This document shows positions 7,290-12,470 of a stretch of DNA of 14,221 nt, piece after piece; position 1 is the first letter of the stretch; every line of letters starts with the position of its first letter. This DNA is from an uncultured Oscillospiraceae bacterium (GTDB taxonomy: Bacteria; Bacillota_A; Clostridia; Oscillospirales; Oscillospiraceae), in contig CAAEDK010000009.1 in the NCBI GenBank assembly GCA_900754605.1, positions 1 to 14,221 of the forward strand. Direction: 5' to 3'. A model generated the notes under the pieces. The model saw only the letters and a program-made list of their open reading frames with translations, was not told the DNA's origin and searched no databases. Both the position numbers and the translations under genes were made by a program.

Positions 7290-7306
7290 GTCCTTTGACA
7301 GACTGA
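7290..7306. repeat. Right terminal inverted repeat of the IS
   Basis: Read inward it is TCAGTCTGTCAAAGGAC, the partner of 5789-5805. Confidence 0.85.
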
Positions 7307-7349
7307 GACAAAACCTGCGTATAACTATCGTTATACGCAGGTTTTGTCT
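7306..7349. repeat. Right copy of duplicated terminator hairpin
   Basis: Identical to 5746-5789. Here it is followed by TTTTGTTGT, the original T-tail, so before the insertion this was the complete intrinsic terminator of the tRNA operon. Confidence 0.95.
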
Positions 7350-7417
7350 TTTGTTGTATAAATCATATAAAAATCAATCCTGATTATTGGGCGTAATTAC
7401 ATATCGATGAGAAAAGC

Positions 7418-7462
7418 AAGCAGATTTGAGGAACTAGATGACTTCTCAAACCTGCTTTTATT
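7418..7462 (+). terminator. Terminator-like hairpin upstream of recombinase fragment
   Basis: AAGCAG-A-TTTGAG (7418-7430) pairs with CTCAAA-C-CTGCTT (7445-7457), with one mismatch and a 14-nt loop. TTTTATTG follows. It ends 26 bases before the recombinase-domain ORF, in otherwise gene-free AT-rich DNA (7350-7487). It could be a second terminator after the tRNA operon or a leader attenuator. Confidence 0.5.
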
Positions 7463-7487
7463 GATATTTAAGAAAGTGAGGCAGCTT

Positions 7488-7835
7488 ATGAAACTTCCGT
7501 ATGGCTATGTTTTGATTGATGGAGAAATCACAGTGCAAGAAGAAAAGGCGGATGTGGTCCGCAGCATCTTCGGTGCTTATCTCGCCGGAGCCAGCCTGGG
7601 CAAGATCGTGGATCTGCTCGCTCAAAGAGAGATAGTCTCTCCGACGGGAAAAGCCAAGTGGACAAGAGCGGCTGTGGATAAGCTTCTGGCAAACAAAAAG
7701 TATATCCCCGTGGTTGGGATTGAGGTATACATGGACGCTCAGTTTGAGAGGGCTCGGCGCTGTAACATAGACTACGAAAAAGCTGGGCATTCTAGAAAGA
7801 CAATTAGATATCAGACCCCTCCCTTTGTAGCCTGA
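7488..7835 (+). CDS. Isolated 'Recombinase' domain of a large serine recombinase (truncated)
   Basis: The ATG at 7488 follows GTGAGG at 6 nt. The 115-aa product starts MKLPYGYVLIDGEITVQEEK and contains the PF07508-type pattern: VVRSIFGAYLAGASLGKIVDLL, then SPTGKAKWTRAAVDKLLANKKYIP, then an arginine-rich stretch. In large serine recombinases this domain follows the resolvase catalytic domain and binds the attachment site. Here the catalytic domain with its serine is absent, and the C-terminal zinc ribbon and coiled coil are missing too. It cannot catalyse recombination. It is either a relic of an integrase or one of the short stand-alone proteins of this type common in Clostridia. Confidence 0.75.
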   Translation: MKLPYGYVLIDGEITVQEEKADVVRSIFGAYLAGASLGKIVDLLAQREIVSPTGKAKWTRAAVDKLLANKKYIPVVGIEVYMDAQFERARRCNIDYEKAGHSRKTIRYQTPPFVA

Positions 7836-7890
7836 TGAGACTATACATAGCCCGTCCTTCCTGCTATACTGGTCAAAAGGAGGGTGAGGC

Positions 7891-8463
7891 ATGAACGAGA
7901 ATGAACTTCACGAACGGTACATACGCCTGGCGTTTCAATACGAATCCGCCATCGATGCCCTTCTGGCCAGAGGCTTGGTCGATGAGGAAGCGGCCGACGC
8001 AGCCAAAGAGAGATTCTACGATACGCTGAATGAGGAAAAGCTGCGGACCACTCAAAAGGTCAGGGACTATCACGAGACCATCAGCCTGTATATGAGAATG
8101 CTTGCCCACGATGGAATGGTCTCGCTGACAGAACTGGCACGGCAGTATTCTGATGAATCTCCGGGATATGTGATCCAAAGCTGGATGCGCAGCCGGAATA
8201 CATTGGAGTTTCTCCGCCAGTGGGAACTGGAGCAGAATGCGGAGTTCGATGACCAGGTCTGCGCGGAACTGATCCGTCAAGGGCATACCACTTCGCTGAC
8301 CATTACGCCGACTTTGTGGGTCCGAAGGACTCATGCTGTGGGACTCCATGTTAAACAGGGCAAAGGTGGAGGCGTGCGCGCTTACCCGGAAATTGCAGCG
8401 GATTTCCGGCTGTGGCTCGATCCGAAGGAGCGGTTGGAAATCATCAGTAAAAAACTATACTAA
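7891..8463 (+). CDS. KilA-N domain protein
   Basis: The ATG has an excellent SD (AAAAGGAGGGTG). In the 190-aa protein, residues 1-65 are a charged helical region of unknown role. A KilA-N domain follows (~75-188) with the family signatures VIQSWMRSRNTLEFLRQWE, LWVRRTHAVGLHVKQGKGGG and AYPEIAADFRLWLDP. KilA-N is a DNA-binding fold of phages and mobile elements related to APSES domains; it is often fused to another domain that is lacking here. The protein stops at the very end of the domain. The reading frame stays open for 60 more codons after its TAA (to 8646), so a C-terminal part may have been lost by a nonsense mutation, though chance openness is not excluded. Probable phage-derived regulator or antirepressor. 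Confidence 0.75.
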   Translation: MNENELHERYIRLAFQYESAIDALLARGLVDEEAADAAKERFYDTLNEEKLRTTQKVRDYHETISLYMRMLAHDGMVSLTELARQYSDESPGYVIQSWMRSRNTLEFLRQWELEQNAEFDDQVCAELIRQGHTTSLTITPTLWVRRTHAVGLHVKQGKGGGVRAYPEIAADFRLWLDPKERLEIISKKLY

Positions 8464-8971
8464 TATAAATATATCTGTACAGTTCAAAGGAGTACACTCA
8501 AGAAAAAATTCAGTATTTGTAACTCGGAAGACCTAAATGGCCCCACCCAATTTGAACAGGTTCAGACTAGGTTGAGAGATTTTTACGAGCTGTGTTATCA
8601 GAGCTTTGTAAACGGGAGAAAATCAGGGTACAAAACGTGTAAATAGCGGAGTTTGAACCTTGCCAGCACGGTGCAGGATCATACGACTATCCTGTGTTAT
8701 TTGACGGAGGCAGAAGGAGTTCCTCTTCAGCTGATCCTCTCGGCTTGGTCTACAGACTCAGTTCCAGGCCACAAATAGGGATTGTTTTTCACAGAATAAA
8801 CAGATATAATTTTCATATAGAAACTTATTAGAAGTTTTTTCACTTTTAAGTACCTCTAATTGCTACTATTCCAACGGTTTTAGAGCTAGATAGAAGTGGA
8901 TAAAAGCGTAGGAATGTAGATAACTCATATATTATTTATGTATTATTCGCACATCAATATTCCTACATTTT
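8464..8971. other. Gene-free accessory stretch
   Basis: I see no convincing gene in these 508 bases. The first 180 continue the KilA-N frame openly (ending near YKTCK before TAG 8644-8646). The middle (8660-8780) is open in two frames but without a start or SD. From 8790 on the DNA is very AT-rich. GTAGGAAT near 8910 recurs inverted as ATTCCTAC near 8960, an 8-bp inverted repeat of doubtful meaning. The stretch reads as degraded mobile DNA. Confidence 0.5.
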
Positions 8972-9211
8972 GTGTGCCTGTTCAAATCATTCGTACACAA
9001 CAATTTTTACCCCTCCGAATCCTCTGGCAGTACTACAACTTGTGTCCCGGATGGCTGGAATTTCAACGGTAGTGGCCCGTGCCTGCGCCATGGCGGTTAC
9101 TATGACCGGAACCAGTATCGCGGGCCTTTCTGCGTGAGCTACGACGGCGCGTCGTACTCCAGCTCCTACGTCGGCTGTCGCCTCCAGGAGCGCCCGCCGA
9201 AGGCGGCGTGA
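8972..9211 (+). pseudogene. C-terminal fragment resembling the variable region of a DGR target protein
   Basis: The open frame begins at a GTG without SD, and only residues ~15-79 look meaningful. From about 9000 it reads SGSTTTCVPDGWNFNGSG, then RHGGYYDRNQYRGPFCVSYD and GASYSSSYVGCRLQERPP. This is the layout of C-type-lectin/FGE-fold target-protein ends: GG-variable-GPFxV-variable-S-variable-(I/V)GCRL. Variable positions are Tyr, Asp, Ser, Asn and Gly encoded by TAC, TAT, GAC, AGC, GGC and AAC. That is what adenine mutagenesis of AAY template codons gives. The rest of the target protein is missing, and no RT, Avd or template repeat is in the window. It may be a remnant or a truncated cassette. 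A phage-tail or formylglycine-enzyme-like relic without DGR is the alternative. Confidence 0.55.
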
Positions 9212-9252
9212 CTTATATCAGCAAAGCACAAAACCTCCTGTTTCACAGGAGG
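9194..9252 (+). other. Two hairpins just after the variable-region-like fragment
   Basis: CCGCC (9194-9198) pairs with GGCGG (9202-9206) over a GAA loop at the last codons. CCTCCTGT (9234-9241) pairs perfectly with ACAGGAGG (9245-9252) over TTC, 22 bases after the stop codon. Neither has a T-tract. In characterised DGRs a DNA hairpin just downstream of the variable region helps retrohoming, so the 8-bp hairpin fits that role by position. It could equally be a weak 3'-end structure. Confidence 0.5.
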
Positions 9253-9269
9253 AATAGTATTAAGTCAGA

Positions 9270-9309
9270 AAGGAACCGCCCTCAACTGCTGCGAACAGTC
9301 AAGGGCGGT
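9270..9309 (-). terminator. Terminator of the leftward integrase unit
   Basis: ACCGCCCT (9275-9282) pairs with 9302-9309, and ACTG (9285-9288) with CAGT (9296-9299), around a symmetric CA/CA internal loop. Read leftward the stem is followed by TTCCTTTCTG. It lies just past the stop of the small leftward gene. Confidence 0.75.
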
Positions 9310-9318
9310 CGTGTGTTA

Positions 9319-9519
9319 TCAGGCAAGTTCGATTGTTTCCGGTTCTGCAAATAGAACCTTGGTCTTGGAGCCATGCTTTGCCGCTTTCTTTGTCTGTGCA
9401 ATAGCGGAAGCACCGTGAGCTTTGGCAAAACTCCATGCTTCAGCGGGATGAGCATCGGTATATGCGTCGGCTTCGTCAATCGGCATATTCCGAATTTGCT
9501 CATTGGTCAATCTGGCCAT
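9319..9519 (-). CDS. Small protein of unknown function downstream of integrase
   Basis: The ATG at 9517-9519 follows AGAAGG at 7 nt; a TTG-initiated longer form from 9603 is possible but would lie across another SD. The 66-aa product begins MARLTNEQIRNMPIDEADAY and has a small alanine-rich middle (AWSFAKAHGASAIAQTKKAAKHG). It has no membrane segment, no Cys and no motif I recognise. It lies about 100 bp downstream of the integrase on the same strand and shares its terminator, so it belongs to the integrase transcript. Function unknown. Confidence 0.65.
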   Translation of the reverse strand: MARLTNEQIRNMPIDEADAYTDAHPAEAWSFAKAHGASAIAQTKKAAKHGSKTKVLFAEPETIELA

Positions 9520-9539
9520 GGAAACACCTTCTTTCTGGC

Positions 9540-9575
9540 TTAATAGTGTTCCTCCACGCCAGTTCGTTTCTCCAT
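9540..9575 (-). CDS. Possible 11-aa micro-ORF between integrase and small gene
   Basis: Read leftward, AAAGGAG (9593-9587) precedes ATG at 9575 by 11 bases and encodes MEKRTGVEEHY. An in-frame ATG at 9608 would give 22 aa. The SD is the only reason to note it. It may be a leader or chance. Confidence 0.2.
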   Translation of the reverse strand: MEKRTGVEEHY

Positions 9576-9615
9576 GTATGAGGTATCTCCTTTCGTTTGA
9601 CAAGTCATACTCACA

Positions 9616-10848
9616 CTATTTTATTTTCTCAATCTCCTCCCGGAGCCAGGCGAACTCCCGGCGGGTGTAGACTTTTTCCGTTATGTCGGAGATCTTGTGC
9701 CCTACCATATATTTGATGGCGTACTCATCCACGCCGTAGCGTTTGGCCATTGTGACAAAGTGAGTACGGCCGTCGTGCGGGCGGTGATTGGGATTCAGCT
9801 TTAGCTCGTCCCGGATGCGCTCGAAGGCTTTCTGATACCGGGCATAAGTCAGCTTGAGGTTTTTCCGGTTGCGGTTATTGGTGTCGGCCCAGTTGAGCAG
9901 ATAGGGGCTGCCGAGTGCCTCCGCCTCCTGATATTTTTGGAGCACCAGGTCTTGAATGCGGGAGTGGATAGGGACGATGCGGTTCTCGCTGGCGTCCGTC
10001 TTCATGCCGCCCTGGAAAGTCCAGTTCTCCAAGTCCACATCTTTCAGTTCCAATAAACCAAGCTCTTGAGGGCGCCACCCAGAGTAACACTGGATGAGCA
10101 GGATGTCGATGCCCCGCTTGTTAGTGATATTTGCCCAAAGCAGGTCCATCTCTTCGTCGGCGAAGGCGATATGCTCCTTTTTCACCGATTGGATCTCCTT
10201 GACCGTCTCCTCGGTGAGATTGAAGGTGCGGGAGTAGTTCCGGTCCACCAGCTCATACTCCAAAGCGTAATCCAGCATCAGGTTGAACAGGGATTTGATC
10301 TGGTTCTTCATGGTGGCGGTGGGATGCTGTTCCTTGCCGCGGATGACGGCCACCCCCTCCTCCATGCAGCCTTTTACATGGCGGGCCCGGATGTCCATGA
10401 CCCGCATCTTATAGACGCCGGAACAGTAGGCCCAGGCCGAGGTGGCGGATTTGGTACTCTTCACCGTCTTCTCATACTCCGGGAGCCATTTGTCATAGAG
10501 TTCCTGCATGGTGATGGACGGCTCCAGGTCGTAGGGGTTCTTATTATATTCCACCAGTGCGGCATAGGCATCGTTATAGGTGGCGAAGTAGGACTCCGGT
10601 TTTAAGGGTTTACAGATTGGTTTCCCGTCCGGCGTCTTCCCCACCGTTACCATTGCCCGGAAGGGATTTCGTAAATTGCGGTTTTTGATTTCGCTGATCT
10701 GACCGAAGCCGTTGGGCAGCCGCCGGCGCTTGTTGGATTTGCGGGGTTTTTTCTGTTTTTCAGAGGGTTTCATCGGGTAGCCGCAATGGGGACAGGCGGT
10801 TGCCTTGTCGCTCACCGGCAGTTCGCACTCTGGGCATTGGGTCAGCAT
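9616..10848 (-). CDS. int: Tyrosine recombinase (integrase) with N-terminal zinc ribbon
   Basis: The ATG at 10846-10848 has GGAGG seven bases upstream; the frame is open 19 codons further to an ATG abutting another SD. The 410-aa protein starts with a zinc ribbon (C5PEC8 ... C19PHC22), then a basic linker and AP2-like arm-binding region (YFATYNDAYAAL). A core-binding SAM-like domain follows (~110-215), then the catalytic domain. Catalytic residues are all present: R259 in YSGWRPQEL, K283 in GGMKTDASENR, H358 and R361 in HDGRTH, H384 in VGHK, and nucleophile Y394 in VYTRREF. It is the integrase of an ICE or prophage and marks one end of the element. The att site is not identified. Confidence 0.93.
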   Translation of the reverse strand: MLTQCPECELPVSDKATACPHCGYPMKPSEKQKKPRKSNKRRRLPNGFGQISEIKNRNLRNPFRAMVTVGKTPDGKPICKPLKPESYFATYNDAYAALVEYNKNPYDLEPSITMQELYDKWLPEYEKTVKSTKSATSAWAYCSGVYKMRVMDIRARHVKGCMEEGVAVIRGKEQHPTATMKNQIKSLFNLMLDYALEYELVDRNYSRTFNLTEETVKEIQSVKKEHIAFADEEMDLLWANITNKRGIDILLIQCYSGWRPQELGLLELKDVDLENWTFQGGMKTDASENRIVPIHSRIQDLVLQKYQEAEALGSPYLLNWADTNNRNRKNLKLTYARYQKAFERIRDELKLNPNHRPHDGRTHFVTMAKRYGVDEYAIKYMVGHKISDITEKVYTRREFAWLREEIEKIK

Positions 10849-10888
10849 GATGGTTCCTCCATAATCCAATCTTTCATAAAAATCATCT

Positions 10889-10919
10889 TCTCGCAAGAAA
10901 TTCATCCTCCTTTATGAAA
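10889..10919 (+). promoter_or_regulatory. Array motif copy 0
   Basis: First member of a motif found eight times: a pyrimidine-rich stretch, GCA, 14 more bases ending mostly in CC, then TWTTATGGAGG, with the distance from GCA to the TTAT core constant. Here it reads GCAAGAAATTCATCCTC-CTTTATGA (GCA at 10893). It precedes the 74-aa membrane protein and is the least conserved at its 3' end (ATGAA instead of ATGGA). Confidence 0.45.
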
Positions 10920-10924
10920 GGAGG
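10906..10924. promoter_or_regulatory. Inverted repeat covering both divergent SD sequences
   Basis: CCTCCTTT-ATG-AAAGGAGG is a perfect 8-bp inverted repeat between the divergent integrase and membrane-protein genes. In rightward RNA the AAAGGAGG arm is the SD of the 74-aa gene (spacing 8). In leftward RNA the other arm forms an SD ahead of the integrase frame. Transcripts starting upstream would hide the SD in the hairpin. Confidence 0.6.
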
Positions 10925-10932
10925 TCGCTTCG

Positions 10933-11157
10933 ATGAAACGTGACAAAGTATTACCGAAATACACGACCTATGAACTCAATGAGCTTGCGAAAGAGCACCT
11001 TGGGGCATTACTTGCGCTGTATGCAGACGCATACCATGAGGGGGTGAAAACAGGACGGCGCAACGCATTGCTCTTTACAGGGCTTGGAATCGTAACTGCA
11101 AGCGTTTGGTCGTATGTAGTATGGTTTACCTATCTGAAGCGCAAGAAACAGATCTAA
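10933..11157 (+). CDS. Small single-pass membrane protein, unknown function
   Basis: The 74-aa protein has SD AAAGGAGG eight bases before the ATG. Residues 1-44 are hydrophilic (MKRDKVLPKYTTYELNELAK...). A single transmembrane helix (~45-66, LLFTGLGIVTASVWSYVVWF) is followed by a basic YLKRKKQI tail, suggesting an inside C terminus. It is divergent from the integrase and has its own terminator, so it is a monocistronic unit. No family is recognised. Small membrane proteins next to ICE or phage integrases can be superinfection-exclusion or establishment factors, but nothing here proves that. Confidence 0.75.
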   Translation: MKRDKVLPKYTTYELNELAKEHLGALLALYADAYHEGVKTGRRNALLFTGLGIVTASVWSYVVWFTYLKRKKQI

Positions 11158-11166
11158 AGAAGAATT

Positions 11167-11199
11167 GGAGTCGCTGATTTGGCGGCTCCTTTTCTTTTT
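11167..11199 (+). terminator. Array terminator 1
   Basis: GGAGTCGC (11167-11174) pairs with GCGGCTCC (11182-11189, one T-G) and is followed by TTTTCTTTTT. It is the first of five similar terminators in the array. Confidence 0.92.
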
Positions 11200-11221
11200 G
11201 CCCCTTGCACCGCCCGTCCTA

Positions 11222-11272
11222 ATCATATATGATAGTGTATGAATTGTCAAGCATATTCCTACACAATATTTT
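11222..11272 (+). promoter_or_regulatory. Promoter with upstream palindrome
   Basis: TTGTCA (11244-11249), 17 bp, and TATTTT (11267-11272) form a good sigma-A promoter for the DUF6431 gene. A perfect 12-bp palindrome ATCATATATGAT (11222-11233) sits 10 bp upstream of the -35 box and could be an operator. Confidence 0.65.
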
Positions 11273-11296
11273 TTGACTTGGAATAGAGGGCGGCTT

Positions 11297-11617
11297 ATGG
11301 TGATGCGGGACCAAACCACCTGCCCTAAGTGCGGCGGGGAGCTGAAATACTACGACAGCGTGCCGAGACTGGTACGGACGAAGGGGCGGGAGACGGCCAG
11401 AGTGTCTATGCGTCGGTTCCGGTGCGTCCGCTGCGGGGCGGTGCACCGGGAACTGTCGGAGCTGCTGGTCCCTTACAAGCAGTATGAGGCGGAGGTTATC
11501 ATCGGCGTGCTGGAGGGGCTGATCACCTGTGAGACGATTGGGTTCGAGGACTATCCCTGCGAGATGACCATGCTGCGGTGGCTTTCGCAGAAAGCGCAGC
11601 TCCTTTTATGGAGGTGA
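11297..11617 (+). CDS. DUF6431 zinc-ribbon protein
   Basis: The ATG at 11297 follows GAGGG at about 6 nt. The 106-aa protein has two Cys pairs, C9PKC12 and C43VRC46, and the family blocks GGELKYYDSVPR, HRELSELLVPYKQYEAEVI and EDYPCEMTMLRW. DUF6431 proteins are common on Firmicute mobile elements. The zinc ribbon with a putative helix-turn-helix C-terminal part suggests DNA binding, as in transposase N-terminal regions. The final residues (LSQKAQLLLWR) are encoded by one copy of the array motif, so the natural C terminus may have been replaced at that junction. It overlaps the regulatory region of the next gene, five bases away. Confidence 0.82.
   Translation: MVMRDQTTCPKCGGELKYYDSVPRLVRTKGRETARVSMRRFRCVRCGAVHRELSELLVPYKQYEAEVIIGVLEGLITCETIGFEDYPCEMTMLRWLSQKAQLLLWR
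11583..11613 (+). promoter_or_regulatory. Array motif copy 1
   Basis: GCA at 11587, 17 bp from GCA to the TTTTATGGAGG core. It lies inside the 3' end of the DUF6431 gene. The segment 11583-11615 (33 bp) is identical to 12031-12063. The GGAGGTGAT within it is a perfect anti-16S SD for the 66-aa gene. Confidence 0.6.
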
Positions 11618-11622
11618 TTGTA

Positions 11623-11823
11623 ATGCGGTTAGAAAAGCGACCTTTTATGAGTTCTGTAACAAGAAGGGTGATTGATGATTTTAACCGAATGAACGATCAG
11701 GAATTTGTGAGGAAATATTTTTGCCACAAGCTCATATATGCAAAGCGAGTTGCAAAGTATGGTGATCCATTTATGAGGAGCCCATTGGCTAAAGTCGGAA
11801 GATTTTTGATTGGGATAAAATAA
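11623..11823 (+). CDS. Small basic protein, unknown function
   Basis: The 66-aa product starts MRLEKRPFMSSVTRRVIDDF and is rich in Lys/Arg and aromatic residues (FVRKYFCHKLIYAKRVAKYG). The SD GGAGGTGAT is followed by ATG after TGTA. There is no predicted membrane helix or recognised motif. It forms a two-gene unit with DUF6431, ended by a strong terminator. It is more AT-rich than its neighbour, so the two may have different origins. Nucleic-acid binding is possible from charge only. Confidence 0.65.
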   Translation: MRLEKRPFMSSVTRRVIDDFNRMNDQEFVRKYFCHKLIYAKRVAKYGDPFMRSPLAKVGRFLIGIK

Positions 11824-11850
11824 GAGGTTCGGAAAGCAGGAAATCATCCA

Positions 11851-11888
11851 AAAGAGATTGAGCCACTTAAATGGGCTCTTTCTCTTTT
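11851..11888 (+). terminator. Array terminator 2
   Basis: AAAGAGA (11851-11857) pairs with TCTCTTT and GAGCC (11860-11864) with GGCTC, forming a long two-part stem. The T-rich 3' arm serves as the tail. It belongs to the same GAGCC...GGCTC family as the other array terminators. Confidence 0.88.
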
Positions 11889-11917
11889 GCGCAGATTTTA
11901 CATTTCCTATTATGGAG
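11887..11917 (+). promoter_or_regulatory. Array motif copy 2
   Basis: TTTTGC then GCAGATTTTACATTTCC then TATTATGGAG. With TATTAT (11908-11913) as a -10 box, the preceding TTTTGC lies exactly 17 bp upstream. It follows array terminator 2 directly. Confidence 0.55.
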
Positions 11918-11980
11918 AGGAAAAGATTACCGAAAGGGTATGAAAGTGAAGAGGCTAAACGCATAAACGCAAAATCTTAG
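11912..11980 (+). CDS. Possible 22-aa micro-ORF or small-RNA unit
   Basis: The ATG inside motif copy 2 opens a 22-codon frame beginning MERKRLPKGYESEEAKR. No SD precedes it. The unit 11918-12024 may instead be a small RNA: GAAAG and AGAGGC (11942-11955) pair with GCCTCT and CTTTC (12009-12019), and TTTT follows. An 8-bp tandem repeat TAAACGCA occurs at 11956-11971. Either reading makes this a separate module between two motif copies. Confidence 0.3.
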   Translation: MERKRLPKGYESEEAKRINAKS

Positions 11981-12030
11981 TTTATATTCGATGTCTACAC
12001 GGAAAGTCGCCTCTCTTTCTTTTGTTCCCA

Positions 12031-12061
12031 TTTCGCAGAAAGCGCAGCTCCTTTTATGGAG
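12031..12061 (+). promoter_or_regulatory. Array motif copy 3
   Basis: GCA at 12035. The 33 bp 12031-12063 is identical to 11583-11615, but here it is intergenic. If TTTTAT (12052-12057) is a -10 box, transcription would start near 12064, leaving the SD AAAGGAG (12075-12081) inside the transcript of the 78-aa gene. Confidence 0.6.
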
Positions 12062-12091
12062 GTATCCATAAGCGAAAGGAGTTTTGTAATC

Positions 12092-12328
12092 ATGAAGCTG
12101 ATACCGGTTGACGCGATACCAAAGATGGGCGGCTATCACAAGCTGCAAGACTTGATTGAGGAATTTGTAAACGGAGACGCGAAAATCGTAAAAGTGGATT
12201 TTGGCGAGGACGACTACAAATCCCCAACGGTCTGCCGGTCTTGTCTGGCTGCGGCCATCAAGCGGTCAAAGCGCTCGGTCAAGGTATGGAGGCGTGGAAA
12301 CGAAGTGTTCCTGAGTAAGGATATTTGA
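12092..12328 (+). CDS. Small soluble protein with a Cys pair, unknown function
   Basis: The ATG at 12092 has AAAGGAG ten bases upstream; the in-frame ATG at 12056 belongs to the motif and lacks an SD. The 78-aa protein begins MKLIPVDAIPKMGGYHKLQD. It has an acidic middle (VDFGEDDYKSP), a CRSC pair at residues 48-51, and a basic KRSKRSVKVWRRG end. Such small proteins recur in Clostridial phages and ICEs, but no function is assigned to my knowledge. It has its own motif copy and its own terminator. Confidence 0.7.
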   Translation: MKLIPVDAIPKMGGYHKLQDLIEEFVNGDAKIVKVDFGEDDYKSPTVCRSCLAAAIKRSKRSVKVWRRGNEVFLSKDI

Positions 12329-12337
12329 CAAAGGATT

Positions 12338-12367
12338 GAGCCGTTTTTACAGCGGCTCTTTCTTTTT
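12338..12367 (+). terminator. Array terminator 3
   Basis: GAGCCG (12338-12343) pairs with CGGCTC (12353-12358), followed by TTTCTTTTT. Confidence 0.92.
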
Positions 12368-12389
12368 ACCCCCCCCTTTTTTTCTGCGC

Positions 12390-12427
12390 TTCTAACTTAG
12401 GATAGCCTGGTTTAATCTAAGTTAGAA
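12390..12427. repeat. 11-bp perfect inverted repeat
   Basis: TTCTAACTTAG (12390-12400) and CTAAGTTAGAA (12417-12427) form a perfect inverted repeat around 16 bases. Its left half belongs to a 16-bp segment, CTAACTTAGGATAGCC (12392-12407), that recurs at 13195-13210 with two changes. It could be an operator, a transcript hairpin or an old recombination site. Confidence 0.65.
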
Positions 12428-12437
12428 ATCGGGGCCT

Positions 12438-12468
12438 ATCCGCAGATTTCGCAAGTCCTATTATGGAG
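12438..12468 (+). promoter_or_regulatory. Array motif copy 4
   Basis: GCA at 12442 and TATTATGGAGG at 12459. TATTAT as -10 predicts a start near 12471, just at the beginning of a structured region without a gene. Confidence 0.55.
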
Positions 12469-12470
12469 GA

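Larger units (their letters stand above)
5790..7305 (-). mobile_element. IS1182-family insertion sequence
   Basis: The element is about 1.52 kb and encodes one transposase. The inner ends are imperfect inverted repeats: TCAGCTTGTCAAAGAAC at the left (5789-5805) against TCAGTCTGTCAAAGGAC read inward from the right (7306-7290), 14 of 17 identical. The 44-bp palindrome on both sides is the duplicated target. One T or A at each edge is shared between target and IS, so the target duplication is 42-44 bp. Long duplications of palindromic targets are known in IS1182-type elements. Base composition is clearly more AT-rich than the tRNA/trp region, consistent with transfer. Confidence 0.92.

Noticed and set aside
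7407..7487. N-terminal extension of the recombinase-domain ORF
   Set aside because: The extra 27 codons lie within a terminator-like hairpin and have no SD. The ATG at 7488 has one and matches the domain start.
8877..8890. GTTTTAGAGCTAGA, resembling the start of the Cas9 guide scaffold
   Set aside because: Only one 14-base copy exists, with no spacer-repeat array, no anti-repeat nearby and no cas gene. A chance match in AT-rich DNA is more likely.
12390..12427. TTCTAAC...GTTAGAA resembling an integron attC site
   Set aside because: It is only 38 bp, lacks the R/L box layout and extrahelical bases, fits the GTTRRRY/RYYYAAC ends imperfectly, and does not recur between the other units. The integrase here is not an IntI type.
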